In this document: positions 22,664-33,012 of the stretch, piece by piece | How the letters are laid out: every line of letters starts with the position of its first letter | Numbering within the stretch: position 1 is the first letter of the stretch | NCBI GenBank assembly: GCA_009733715.1 | Contig: WMKJ01000023.1 | Location: 62,001-126,000, forward strand | Direction of reading: 5' to 3' | DNA from: Herpomyces periplanetae | Taxonomy: Eukaryota > Ascomycota > Laboulbeniomycetes > Herpomycetales > Herpomycetaceae | Length of the DNA: 64,000 nt | The notes under the pieces: generated by a model | Databases searched by the model: none | What the model was told of the DNA's origin: nothing | The model's input: the letters and a program-made list of their open reading frames with translations, nothing else | Made by a program: the position numbers and the translations under genes

Positions 22664-25174
22664 TTAATAGGAACTGACGTCGAACTTTTTCCGTTCAGAA
22701 GCGTCTTCCAGCTCAGCAAGAATATCAGGAAGCATGGTTTCAACGTCGTTTTCTTTAATATGTAAAGCACCGGTAATAAGTCGTTTATACTCGCTCTGGC
22801 GCTCACTTACGCCGGCTACACCAAGGTTTTGAATAATTTCTTTAATTAAATCCCTTCGTTGGTCCTGCGCAAGGATAATGGCCATAGCAAGGTCGAGTTT
22901 TTCCATGGCTTCTTGAGTATTTGATTTTTGAGCAGACAGCAAATGGTTCTCCGTGGTAATTGGCGCTTCATTAATCGGGCAGTTGATCATTTGATCTAAC
23001 AATAAGGATTCCGATGATGAAGACGAGCCGGATCCAAGTCCCGATGATGATGAGGTCGATGAAGATGTCGATGAAGCTGACGATGTAGCCGTTGCATCAG
23101 CTGCGGCAGCAGCCTGAATCTCTTCATGCCATAATCTTTTTAACTGTACACACTGCTCAAGCTCTGATAAAACTTCACTTTCATAGATCAACTTTTGTAG
23201 CTCTAAGGTTTGAGCTTTATTTGATTCCTCAAAATCAGAAAAGGCTTCCAGTTCGGATAGTTGAAACTTAATTTCATCAAGCTGTGCCTCCCGCTTCTTT
23301 GCGACACTTTCTGCCTCAGCTAACTCAGTTTCCTTTTCCGTTAGCTCTGCATCGTACGCAGAAGCCAATTCTTCGCATTTAGCAAAAATTGATGGAGCTA
23401 TCTTCTGCATTAGTGTATTAGCTGTTTCTGATCGATAGGGCGGGGATGAATGAACACTGTTGTGCTGATGCTGCTGCGTCGGTTGCTGCAAATTTGTGTT
23501 CGATTGTGCATGATGGTGGTGCTGTTTCTGCTGTTTTGGTTGCTGCTGCTGTTGTTGCTGTGAGTTGAACGGAGGTGAATGGTCCATGGTAAATGTCTCA
23601 TCTTCATCATCATCATCATCATCGTCGTCATCATCGTCACCATTGGTTCGAGATTCCGTAGCGAAAGGTGAAGATGTTTGTCGAATACTCCGGTTTAATC
23701 TTCTCGCATATAAATCTCGAACAAGATCTTCGGCAGTTTCACCATAGTTATTGGGAATACTTAGAGAAGCGTTGTGGTTCATGAAGGATCGAACGCATTT
23801 CCGTGCTCCATTTCTTGCAGCCAGTAACACAGCGGTATCGCCGTTTTGGTCCTGCATATTCAGTAATCTTGTTATTTGGTTAGCTTGACACGTTTCAGCT
23901 AAAACATCGAGCACACTATCAAGGTAATATCGTGCCGATAAGTACTTGTTCTTGCTACTCGTCGTTGCAGCGATGTGGTGGAACACGGTCGATCCAAACC
24001 AATCGGCTCGCGATACCGTTGAGACAAAGATTCGGACCAATGCTGGCATAATGTTTTTATCATAGTTGTTTGTGAACATTACTGCCCGCATTAACGGTGT
24101 TTCCAAATTGTTCGATAGACAGTCAATTTTGGCACCTCGATTAATCAAACCGGTTACCACTTCTAGGTCTCCCATAGCCGCGGCCCAGTGTAGTGCTGAA
24201 TGACCTTTCTCGTCAATTGGTAAATCCAAGTCAATTCCACTGGGGGGTTCTGGCGGCGCTGGAAATCTGTCATCGGATTCTAGAAGCATGAAATAATCTA
24301 GTAATTGATCTGCCCAAATTTGATGCTGTTGGGCTTGAAAGGGGACATGATCAATGGTTCGTTTTCTCTTTCGACCGCGTCCAGAACATGTTCCACTTGT
24401 ACCGGCATTTTCCGCAGGAGTGGTATCCGGTAAGTTTGGCAATGAATCGTTAACGTTTTCATCATCGTACGTTGAAGCGGTATCTCTATCTCTCACACTT
24501 CCCCCACTTATTAGAGTGCTATCAATGATGGGTGATTCTGCTAATACGCTAGCGGAAGTAGATACTGCCGCAGCAGAGGCTGTAGCGGCAGCGGCGGCGG
24601 CGGCGGCAGCGGCAGCTGCTGCTGCTGCGGCTTTCTTAGCGGCAGCAGACTTGTTACTCTTGGTTCTTCCTGATGCAGCTATCAAGTGTTTTGGAGCAGG
24701 GGGTGGACTTTGGCCACCAGGTTGATATTCAAATATGGGTAACAATTTTTCCAACACACCGTTTCTTTCGGCTAATATACGTCCTTCAGACAAAGGAATC
24801 CAAGTGCCTAAATGTTAAAAGTAAAATTCCGTGTAAGCAACGTTGACAAGAATTTTGTGAGGTTATGGTTTGAATTAACATGTTTAACACGGTACACATT
24901 CACGAATAAAAGGTTCAAATGCTTTGAAAATTTGATGAGTGAATCAATGCTTTAAAACCGTACCTTGATACTTGCCGTAACCGCCCTGAACTTTTTCGTG
25001 AACACCCTTCTGAACGTCACGTTCAAGGATACGAGTTCGCGCAGGTTTATCATAATCGGCGACTTTTAAGATATGGGTTGCATTAATCCAATCATCAGCT
25101 CGTCGGCGCATAACATGGTTATTTTCAACGGTAAACTCGTAAACTGGCACCTGAATGTAGGCAAGTTTTAGCAT
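22664..25174 (-). CDS. MBP1: APSES cell-cycle transcription factor Mbp1-like
   Basis: DNA-binding subunit of an MBF/SBF-type G1/S regulator. Exon 1 (25174-24964) and exon 2 (24807-22664) join through donor GTACGG and give YGKYQGTWIPL. The KilA-N/APSES domain covers residues 1-100 ([45 protein letters not shown]). Then come a long poly-Ala run, a linker and ankyrin repeats around residues 260-430 ([48 protein letters not shown]). Next are an Asp run encoded by CAT/CGT triplets near 23601-23641, poly-Gln, a coiled coil and a Ser-rich patch. Total 784 residues. The partner would be a Swi6-like protein that is not in this window. Homopolymer tracts are likely length-variable. Confidence 0.95.
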
Positions 25175-26150
25175 TTTTCACATATCACGAAGGGTTAACG
25201 GCTTGCTTATTCGCACGCTTGCTGACCCGGCAAATTTGTTGCATACATTGCTGTAAATAGCTGAATAGATTTGGGTCGCCGCTTGCGGTGACATTTCACG
25301 AAGTAGTTAAACACCAAGTCTGACAGGGTAAAATTATGGATAGATTCTTCCGTCCTTTTTTCAAACCCGTCGATGCGGCTGTCGATGGTAAAGGCTTCTT
25401 GATGCCGGTAAAATTATCGGGAAAAATGTACGATTGATCATTCGATCATCCAATTAATCCCTTAAAATATCATAAAATCAATCAGCTCCCCAACCAATTA
25501 ATCGCTTAATTGTACAATCTATAGGATTATCGCGCAAGGCTAACTCGATAAATCTGTCAATCTAATCGTATCCGAATGTGTTCATATAGGCCCTTTCTAT
25601 TTATAACTTTTTCAACTTCCCAAAAAATATTCCTCTTGATAAATCTTTCGAAAATTTATACTAAACAAACTAGAATATCCCACGACGATATCTTGATGAA
25701 TCAAAATTATTTCTTCTTCCCGTTTCCTACCCTTCCGTCTCTCGCCTCTCGCTCCCTCTAAAGGGGCTGAGCCCACCCCCCGGACAATATCTTTTTCCGT
25801 TCCGTCATCTGTGGCGCGTGTGTGGCGCAGATCGTGAAATGCCGCGTACGCGTCGGGCAGATTTTTGGAAATTTAGAGGTTATTTCTAGTTTGCTTCGTG
25901 CACACTTTGGCTGAAGTCTTTTTGAAAAGTAATAGAAATGAAGAGAGTGTTGAAATTTTTATGTTTTGATAGATTTATTAAATCATTGCCTTATCCAAAT
26001 TCTTAAATTGATATTTAGCCTAACATTTCACTACATTTACATCGATTGTTTTTTCAACTCGCTGATTCGAAGCCTGTGAATGTATTAGTGCCTCAATGTA
26101 TCAAAAATGTTTCGTCTGCTATCATCCGTTTAGAATGCTCAGCAAGGCAT
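25175..26150. other. MBP1 upstream region
   Basis: Nearly 1 kb of promoter and 5' untranslated sequence. It has an AT-rich half (25400-25720) and a GC-rich half (25760-25870) with repeated GTGGCGCG-like sequence. An MCB box is annotated separately. No coding sequence. Confidence 0.55.
25848..25853. promoter_or_regulatory. MCB-type site upstream of MBP1
   Basis: The palindrome ACGCGT is the binding site of Mbp1-type APSES factors. It lies about 675 bp upstream of the MBP1 start codon. This suggests possible autoregulation or periodic expression, but a 6-bp word occurs by chance about every 4 kb and other copies exist in the window. Confidence 0.3.
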
Positions 26151-27214
26151 TTAACCGGTTGATAACAATTTATATTGACATACGCACATATAAACACCTG
26201 ATCGTTCATTTTTACCATTTTCTTCCGTTAACTTTACTACATCGAACATTTTACACAATTTTTTCGTATAAAATAACCGATCAGCTCTCCGTCGCTTCTT
26301 AAACGCAAAAAAACATACGCAATTCCCTTGTACTAGTTCCCTTAGGGTTAAAAGTAACTTGGGAAATGCCGGCTCAAAGTATACACAATCTGCCGCTAGA
26401 ATGATTTCTGGTGTATTGTGATCCGTGAAAGAAGATTTCTCGCCCCAGTTCAATGTTGATACTGTAACAAAATCTTGTAAACCGTTCAACTGAACATTCT
26501 TTTCCATCAACGGTACCATGACCTCTTGGTCCGTAATGGTGATATGCGACAATCTTCCCTTTAGTTTCATCGCTAATGCTAACCTATACGAAGCATCATT
26601 TGATCGTTAAATAACAAACCTGAAATTCTTGCTTCTCTTTCAATTTAACTACTGACTCTTCTTACTGTTATTAACCTACCCCACGGCCCCGATTCCTGCT
26701 CCGATCTCTAAGCTATTTAATCCGTTAACTACTGTCTTCCCTTCCGTAGATAAAGTGTCCAACTGCATTCAACTCACACCCCGTTAATGTCAATATTTGT
26801 ATCTTACATTCTTTTTCCAACTATTAACTCCGAATTATCCAAGAGATATCCTGCCAATACCTCTCCTGCCGGCCAAACTTGCCCACCGCATCCACCCCGT
26901 ACATCTTCATATAGCTGTAGTGGCGGATCTAGCCGACCTTCGAACGTCAAATCTGTCACCCCAGCTACCTTCAACGGTTGTATTGGAATTAAATCTTCGC
27001 CTAAATCCAACATTTCATTTATTTTGCCCTTTAAAACCATCCACAAGTCCTTTACCCAGAAATTCTTGCAAAGCATTCTCTTCCAATGTTCCATTTTATC
27101 TCTGTGATCACGTGCCCCTCTATTTTCGGCGATGCGCCGCTGAGTTTCGGCTTGCGCGTACGCGAGGTATTGTGTGAAGTTGAAGTTTTCTGCACGAATT
27201 AAGGTTTTTGGCAT
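26151..27214 (-). CDS. EFM6: Protein-lysine N-methyltransferase Efm6-like
   Basis: A family-16 seven-beta-strand methyltransferase. Yeast Efm6 methylates a lysine of translation elongation factor eEF1A. Exons are 27214-26822, 26762-26680 and 26583-26151 (302 residues). The N-terminal 80 residues are extra relative to yeast. Then come DLTFEGRLDPPLQLYEDV and GGQVWPAGEVLAGYLL. Motif I, LEIGAGIGAVG, is created by the second join. The post-motif AADCVYFEPAFPKLL and KKRRRADRLF match Efm6 (AADCVYLEEAFPLL, KKRRKADKHF). The first intron needs donor GTTGGA: the nearby GTAAGA would put the next exon out of frame. Intron 2 uses GTAGGT. NDUFB7 diverges from it with 195 bp between starts. Confidence 0.85.
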
Positions 27215-27409
27215 TTGGTTTAATCGATTTGACTCGTGAATAATCTCTTATGCAGGGTGCTTGTGTGTGTATGTGTGCTTGCTTGTTCCTTTGTATCTCT
27301 AGCTGTATACGTTTGTGCATCTGTGTATAATTTGATATTACCTTCAAGTCCATCAAGACTTTCATTTCTTTCTACACTAAATTATTCTCTATTCATTAAC
27401 ATTTCCATT

Positions 27410-27917
27410 ATGGTTCACCAATCTGATAATGAAAGTAGCTCTACAAAATTTCCAAAGCGTAAGTTTCTGCGTTTGGCGTTGTTCATCTAAACTGCATTAA
27501 ACTTAATTCTCCCCTCTCATTTTTAAACTTCTCAATGTCATCATCGTGTCATGGCTATTACGCTTAGTGGCTAACCCCAGATTTATAAATTAATACTTTA
27601 GCAATGACACGAGAGGAAATGTCCCGCGCTCGGGTCCCCCTCGCGTATCGTGATAGTTGCGCTTCCTTGCTCGTACCTCTGAACGAATGTCGCTTCAGAG
27701 AATACTATTTACCTTGGAAATGCCAGGTTAGCTACTACTTTTAATCATCTTCTCTCCAGTCATGTCTTGTTAATGCATATTTGTACTTTCTGCTAAACCT
27801 CACTAGAATGAAAGACATGCCTACGAAAAATGTGAATACCTTGATTTTAAACATCGCGTCAGAAAAATGAACAATCTTCGTGCCAAAGCTGCTTCGCAAC
27901 AAGCATCGGAAAATTAA
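27410..27917 (+). CDS. NDUFB7: Complex I accessory subunit NDUFB7 (B18)
   Basis: An intermembrane-space subunit of NADH:ubiquinone oxidoreductase. Exons are 27410-27458, 27602-27726 and 27807-27917, giving 94 residues. The core reads ARVPLAYRDSCASLL, then LPWKCQNERHAYEKCEY. The paired CX9C motifs (CASLLVPLNEC and CQNERHAYEKC) form the disulphide hairpin typical of Mia40 import substrates. The second donor is GTTAGC. TGCTAAAC precedes the last acceptor. It is shorter than animal B18 (137 residues) but complete across the conserved core. Its presence shows the organism keeps respiratory complex I. The stop overlaps an ATG (TAATG) of the next frame, probably without meaning. Confidence 0.93.
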
Positions 27918-28288
27918 TGATTGACCATTCCAAACAACCAATCACCAATTTCAAACTCTTTCTTTATCCATCTTCAATTCCCTTCCTTTTCCTCTTCGAG
28001 CATCTTTCCTTCGCCACAACTATCACAGCCACTGATATGGCTGTGCTGCACATTGACTTTGACGTTGTGCAGCGATCTCAAAATGTGCTTCGAAACCTTA
28101 TTTTCACCATTCAATACGTTAAATTTTTAATTGTTTTATTTGTGTGGACTTTCATGTATTATTTATGTACAATTGAACGCCCTGGCATGCTAATTATCAC
28201 CGATTCTTTACGGGCTTGTGTCACGTTTTCTTTTCTTTTACGCCAACGCTTTCTATCTCGTGCTCCGGCCTTTGGTGTATACGCGTTC
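27918..28288. other. NDUFB7-orphan interval
   Basis: Pyrimidine-rich then AT-rich sequence. The frame of the next gene stays open back to 27917, with ATGs at 27917 and 28037. This part encodes a very hydrophobic peptide and looks like leader or intron, not protein. Confidence 0.4.
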
Positions 28289-29302
28289 ATGCTAACCCGA
28301 AAATTCTCAAGTCATGCTTTAGTAAAGTCCAGTACGGTTCTAATGATAAGCGGCTGTAGCCCGACTCTTGAAAAAATCGACTTTACACGATGTTACCAGC
28401 ACGGTAAACATTTACCGTGGCCTGCTGCTGGTCGATGCGAGACTGTCGTTGCACTCCGAGATTTCAGAACTCTACAACGTACTGGTGATTATTTGCTAAT
28501 TTTCAGTACAACTCGTGATTCAATTGCTTTCATTGAACGAGCCCGGGCTTTACATAAAATTAACTCCCTGCCACCCAATCAAATGCCGAACGTTTCGAAT
28601 CTGTCGCGTGGCGCTGATATGTCTGATTCTTTAAAAAACTTTACCCTCACCCCTCCTTCTAAGTCACTCTCTATTCATTATATCAATCCGTCAACTTTAC
28701 CTTATCGCGAAATTTTAAGTTGCGGTGGCATTTTGGCTACACGCGCTTATACAACTCATTACCTCAGGCCTAGTTCACCATTGTCCAAAACTATAAATTT
28801 CCGTACCCAGATTAACGAGAAAACTCCAAATTCTTCTAACGTACAATACCATTGCGTTTTAACGTGGTTTACGGGTCGGCAACCCTCAATTTGGCAAATA
28901 GTGCGTGCTATAGATATGCAGGGTCGTGCGCGAAATTTACGCTGGAAGGTTTCATCTATTGTAGATCCAGTTCAACGATGCTTTTACGCTTTACCCGATA
29001 CTATAATTTCCCAACCGATTTTGCCCGTTTTACAGAATGCGGCTAATCGCAATGCTAAACCTCATAGTAATTCACCGGAGTTTTCTTCCTCACCAACCAA
29101 ATTCCCACGCTTTGACAAACTTGGACCATACGATATAGGCCGTAAGCCATGGGATCCGTCTCCGCGCTGGAAAGTAGTGTTCAATGATTTATCTGAAGCG
29201 CGACGATTCGCTCGATCTTGGAACGCCCGTCCATTTCCATGGGCAAAACACGATCATGATAAGACAAGGGAAACTATGACTCATGCAGAATTCGTATGGT
29301 AA
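28289..29302 (+). CDS. Orphan, probable mitochondrial protein with RRM-like segments
   Basis: I do not recognise this family. From the ATG at 28289 it is 337 residues and begins MLTRKFSSHALVKSS, a good matrix presequence. Segments such as ETVVALRDFRTLQRTGDYLL and then FSTTRDSIAFIERARAL resemble the beta-alpha-beta pattern of an RNA recognition motif. So does the C-terminal RWKVVFNDLSEARRFARSWN. A central Ser/Pro-rich linker separates them. The open frame continues upstream to ATGs at 28037 and 27917, which would add a membrane span. I prefer the later start because it exposes the presequence and leaves room for a promoter. A mitochondrial RNA-binding role is only a guess. Confidence 0.5.
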   Translation: MLTRKFSSHALVKSSTVLMISGCSPTLEKIDFTRCYQHGKHLPWPAAGRCETVVALRDFRTLQRTGDYLLIFSTTRDSIAFIERARALHKINSLPPNQMPNVSNLSRGADMSDSLKNFTLTPPSKSLSIHYINPSTLPYREILSCGGILATRAYTTHYLRPSSPLSKTINFRTQINEKTPNSSNVQYHCVLTWFTGRQPSIWQIVRAIDMQGRARNLRWKVSSIVDPVQRCFYALPDTIISQPILPVLQNAANRNAKPHSNSPEFSSSPTKFPRFDKLGPYDIGRKPWDPSPRWKVVFNDLSEARRFARSWNARPFPWAKHDHDKTRETMTHAEFVW

Positions 29303-29407
29303 AGTGTAACATCACTATTAATTTGGACGAACTCATTTTACACGTTAACTTGAAAGGTTAATTCACACATTTCACCGATTAATTTGTATGGTTGTTTGAG
29401 CAGTTGG

Positions 29408-30053
29408 TTATGTCGTTACGAAAAGAGTATCTTCCTCTCGGAGGTATTCACCAATATCGGCTTGACGATAAGTAACAATTGCAGTAGGATCACAGCTACG
29501 GGTATCATTGACTGAGCGGGCAGTAACGCCAAATCCCTATGTTCATTCACTGGTTAGCAACAAAATATGAAGAGTTAAAAGAGTTTCCACACAACACGCT
29601 TTAACTTACTAAGGGCATATCATTCATTGAAAGTACTAGTACACCTTGGTGAATTGGGCAGTCTTCACTCCATCTGCCGACATGAGCTTTAACAATGTTA
29701 CTACCGTATAAATAAGGCATCTCTCCGTTGGGTTTAACCCATATTTTGTAGCGGGCATGAGGTGCAATCAAATCTAACGCAGTTATATGTAAACGAAATC
29801 GGCCTGACTTGGTAAGCTTTCCTAAACACGTTCCCAAGGCAGCAAGTCGATCTCGAGACACACTATTTGCTAGATTAGCTATAGATTGTCGGACATAGTA
29901 CACGCGCGATCCATGTAAACGAAAAACATGGGAATCCGGCAACGCATTAGGGCGTGGTACTGTGGAAGTGATCAAATTGGACAATGAACGGCCTGTGTAC
30001 TGAGCGAGTTTTGTAAACACAGCTCGTGATTCGTCCTCTGTTAAAGGTCGCAT
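29408..30053 (-). CDS. NIP7: 60S ribosome biogenesis factor Nip7
   Basis: A nucleolar factor with a C-terminal PUA domain, required for 27S pre-rRNA processing and 60S assembly. Exon 1 is 30053-29610 and exon 2 is 29536-29408 (donor GTAAGT, acceptor CATAG, 73-bp intron). The protein has 190 residues, close to the 180 of other species. Conserved blocks are [63 protein letters not shown]-type sequence, [15 protein letters not shown] across the join, and [19 protein letters not shown]. The start is the family-conserved MRPL. An upstream in-frame TTG was ignored. It diverges from NOC3, another 60S factor. Confidence 0.97.
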
Positions 30054-30130
30054 TTTAATAATTTTCGTAATCTTTTTTTGGAAAAATGTCGCCAAGGTAT
30101 CGTGTATCGTTACGACAAAATGGAATCTTC

Positions 30131-30140
30131 AAATTTTTCA
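30131..30140. promoter_or_regulatory. RRPE-like element between NIP7 and NOC3
   Basis: AAATTTTTCA, read on the other strand as TGAAAAATTT, matches the core of the ribosomal RNA processing element that drives ribosome-biogenesis genes in yeasts. It sits in the 270-bp divergent promoter of two such genes, 78 bp from NIP7 and about 184 bp from NOC3. No clear PAC box (GCGATGAG) accompanies it. Confidence 0.5.
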
Positions 30141-30323
30141 CGATGCCCACCACCTCCAGGAAGGAATTGCACTGCCACCACGAGGAAGTCAGTGGCGGTG
30201 CGGGAGGTTGAGGCCGGGTGGTTTATGCGCCACAAAGCGACTGTGAAGTCAAAATGATTTGGGCAAGGCAAGACTGGGGAATGGTCTGATTGAAATTATA
30301 TCAAAGCGGTTTTTGTGTGAGTT

Positions 30324-32405
30324 ATGGGAGTACGCAGCGAAAAAAGGAGTATGACGGATACAGCTGGGCTGCGAGGGTTATCATCGCGAAGAAAAAAAAG
30401 ATTTTCACAACGTCGGCTGGCACAGGCGAATGCAGATAAAATTACATTTACGCACGGTGCATTTGGCAAGGCAAATTGGGATACGGAACAGTCGTATGAG
30501 TTAACAGCGCGTCGAAATAAATTAGAAGTCGGAGTTAGAGAAAAATTACCTATTCGTGTGGAATCAGAATGGATACATTTACCCAATGATGAGGGCCAGG
30601 AAGGGGAAAGTCAGATTGAAACAAGTAGTGATGATGAAAAGAGTGCTGTGGAGGCTAATCAAAAAACTCGGGAATTAAATGATAATGAGACGGCCGATAG
30701 TGAAACTAATGCCAAAATAAATACACTGGTGGAAGGTGGAATTCGACAGGTAAAGGAACGATTGGCACACATTGCCTTAAATATATTAGAAGATTCTGAG
30801 GCGAACATTGGACAAATTCGGGAGTTAGAACGTTTTGCTAGCGTAAATTGTGAAGCTGTACAACGTTTAGCGCTGTTAACATTGTTGAGTGTATTTCGCG
30901 ATGTAATTCCTGGATATCGAATTCGTGAGCTTAGCGAAGCTGAACGCAAGGTGAAGGTATCAAAGGAGGTTAAACAAGTACGGGATTATGAAGACCGACT
31001 TGTGATGGCGTATAAGAGGTTTATTACACGTTTGATAGAACTAGCTCGCTTGGACACGCGGGTAGGAACTACAGCAGTACATTGTGCTTGTGTGTTATTG
31101 GAGAAAGTTTCGCATTTTAATTTTCGCGGAGACTTAATCAGTATAATCGTAATGCAGTTAAAGTTTAATAAGACGGATAAGTTTAACATGTGCGTACACT
31201 CTTTAACACGGTTATTTAGGGAAGATGACGAGGGACAATCTTCATTGGATGCTGTTCGAGCGATTGTGCGATTTGTTAAAGCATTAAAGTATAATGTGTG
31301 TGAAAGGGTAATAGATACTCTATTGCACGTACGCTTGTTAACGGATTATGAATTGCCGCTACCGTCTAGTGGAAGGACGGATCAAACCAATACGGGCACG
31401 ACTAAAGTGTACTCTACGCGGAAACGTAAAGAAAATATTTACACATCAAAGAATGTGCGAAAGAGACAGCGACTGGATAAAAAAGCCAAAGAAGTAGACC
31501 GAGAAGTAAATTTGCGTGTGCAAAAGGAGGTACGGGAGCGCACGCAAAGTGAAATTCTGCGTTTAATATTTTCGCTGTACCTGAATATACTTAAGCGGCG
31601 TAAGAGTAGCGGTAACAGTATGATGGGATCAGTGTTGGAAGGGCTTGTACGATTTGCACACTTGATCAACCAAGAATACTTCGAAGATGTAATGGAAGTA
31701 TTGCGGACGCTGAATTGGGAGTACGAGGATGACAGTTCACAGGGTCGGAGTGAAGGAATGCGAAGTGTGCATCGATTGTTGTTGTGCATTGTTTCGGCGT
31801 TTGCGCTGCACGAAAAGCAGATTGAAAACGGGGGAAAGAGTGTTAATGGTGGAGTAGAAATGGATCTCAGTCATTTTGTTTGTTCTGTGTTTAAACTCTT
31901 GTTAGCAGTATGCGTTAAGCCGGAACTTAAAGGGCGAAACGATGGGGATAGCAGGCATATTAGAGGAACAGATGGGGATGATGATGACGTTAAAGATGGC
32001 CTAGTGAACATGAATGCGACGGCAAAGTTATTAGTGCGTAGTTTATCGTATATTCTGTTGCCGGTTAAGCGCGGGAAAGCATGGGTACCGCGTGAGCGGT
32101 TAGCAGCGTTTGTAAAGCGAATGTTTACAACGGTGGTCAACATTTCAGACGAACAAGCGGCGGTAGCGGTGTTAACGCTGTTGCGTGAAGTTAGCGCAAA
32201 GGAAGATCGAAGTATTGCATCTTTGTGGTTTGCTAGTGAGCGTAAACGCGATGGACGGTATAACGGAGCGGCGGAAAGTTACGAGACGAGTAATCCATTT
32301 GCCGGTACTGTATGGGAGAATGGTATCTTACAGCGACACTTTTCACCGGTAGTTCGTGAAGTAGTGACAAACGTTAACAAGATAATCTGTGATTCACGCA
32401 AGTAA
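30324..32405 (+). CDS. NOC3: Nucleolar complex protein Noc3
   Basis: Noc3 pairs with Noc2 to move pre-60S particles from nucleolus to nucleoplasm. The gene is a single 693-codon exon (yeast about 663). Residues 1-60 are basic. Next is an acidic linker, then the Noc3 N-terminal block VKERLAHIALNILEDSEANI followed by helical repeats (LALLTLLSVFRDVIPGYRI). The segment EDRLVMAYKRFITRLIELAR and the later VLLEKVSHFNFRGDLI and FRDDDEGQ-type stretch match the CBF/Mak21-like core. A basic region near residues 355-400 (RKRKENIYTSKNVRKRQR) resembles a nucleolar localisation signal. The ATG at 30324 is the first in frame. Confidence 0.9.
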   Translation: MGVRSEKRSMTDTAGLRGLSSRRKKRFSQRRLAQANADKITFTHGAFGKANWDTEQSYELTARRNKLEVGVREKLPIRVESEWIHLPNDEGQEGESQIETSSDDEKSAVEANQKTRELNDNETADSETNAKINTLVEGGIRQVKERLAHIALNILEDSEANIGQIRELERFASVNCEAVQRLALLTLLSVFRDVIPGYRIRELSEAERKVKVSKEVKQVRDYEDRLVMAYKRFITRLIELARLDTRVGTTAVHCACVLLEKVSHFNFRGDLISIIVMQLKFNKTDKFNMCVHSLTRLFREDDEGQSSLDAVRAIVRFVKALKYNVCERVIDTLLHVRLLTDYELPLPSSGRTDQTNTGTTKVYSTRKRKENIYTSKNVRKRQRLDKKAKEVDREVNLRVQKEVRERTQSEILRLIFSLYLNILKRRKSSGNSMMGSVLEGLVRFAHLINQEYFEDVMEVLRTLNWEYEDDSSQGRSEGMRSVHRLLLCIVSAFALHEKQIENGGKSVNGGVEMDLSHFVCSVFKLLLAVCVKPELKGRNDGDSRHIRGTDGDDDDVKDGLVNMNATAKLLVRSLSYILLPVKRGKAWVPRERLAAFVKRMFTTVVNISDEQAAVAVLTLLREVSAKEDRSIASLWFASERKRDGRYNGAAESYETSNPFAGTVWENGILQRHFSPVVREVVTNVNKIICDSRK

Positions 32406-32586
32406 TTAGGTTAAAGTGAGGGAGGTGAGGGAACGAGAGAGGTAGTTATGTGTGTATATATATACATAGGTGGACAAGATAGCAATGATTGATTTAGGAT
32501 TTAACGAACAAAGGATATTTGGCTGGACAAGTGTGAGCGTGAGAGTAGGTAAACGGGGGAGTAAGGATAGTAGGCCAAGGGAACAG

Positions 32587-32946
32587 TTATAGTTTTGCCT
32601 TTTCGCGTATTACACCGACGCGTAGTTTTGGGCCGTACTTTTCAAGTACATGTTCGTTGTGATACTGGATAAGAAGTAAGACGTTAACGATATTTGGCAG
32701 AGGGAGGGGGAAGGATCTTCGAAAGATTGGCTGTGAGGTAGCTGTACTTACTTTCCAAAATTGTTTGGAAGCATCACGGCCAACCATCCGCTGAAGGACG
32801 CGCGAACCGCCGGGGTGGTCATCTAGGAATTTATCGACGTTGTAAACGATGTTGTCGATGACGATTAGCAGGCCGTTGGCGGGGGACGAAGCGCTTTGCT
32901 CGACCTGGAGCATGGAGAATTCGCGATCTTTGGAGGGGAGAGACAT
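32587..32946 (-). CDS. Small soluble cytochrome b5-domain protein
   Basis: Exon 1 (32946-32752) and exon 2 (32664-32587) give a 90-residue protein that is almost only a cytochrome b5 fold. It starts MSLPSKDREFSMLQVEQSA. It carries LLIVIDNIVYNVDKFLDDHPGG, with haem ligand His in HPGG, and the second His in FWKYHNEH, spaced 23 residues, as expected for bis-His b5. There is no membrane tail, unlike Cyb5. Fungi have a short b5-like family of this type (ending YHNEHVLEKYGPKL-like) without a firmly known role. The intron has donor GTAAGT and acceptor TCCAG. The frame is open upstream through a palindromic region but lacks a better ATG context. Confidence 0.85.
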   Translation of the reverse strand: MSLPSKDREFSMLQVEQSASSPANGLLIVIDNIVYNVDKFLDDHPGGSRVLQRMVGRDASKQFWKVSTATSQPIFRRSFPLPLPNIVNVLLLIQYHNEHVLEKYGPKLRVGVIREKAKL

Positions 32947-33012
32947 GACGAGAGCGACGTGCTGTGGGGATGCGCAGAGTTTGCGGGGGTGTAAAGCTGC
33001 GAAGGAGGGACG

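Noticed and set aside
23565-24725. Poly-Ser and poly-Ala plus-strand frames
   Set aside because: Antisense images of the Asp and Ala runs in MBP1.
26797-27177. Plus-strand frames of 106 and 126 codons
   Set aside because: Antisense shadows of EFM6 exon 1, whose sequence is clearly conserved on the minus strand.
27917-27919. TAATG overlap between NDUFB7 stop and a downstream ATG as translational coupling
   Set aside because: Coupling of this type is a bacterial or viral device. The downstream gene more likely starts at 28289 with its own promoter.
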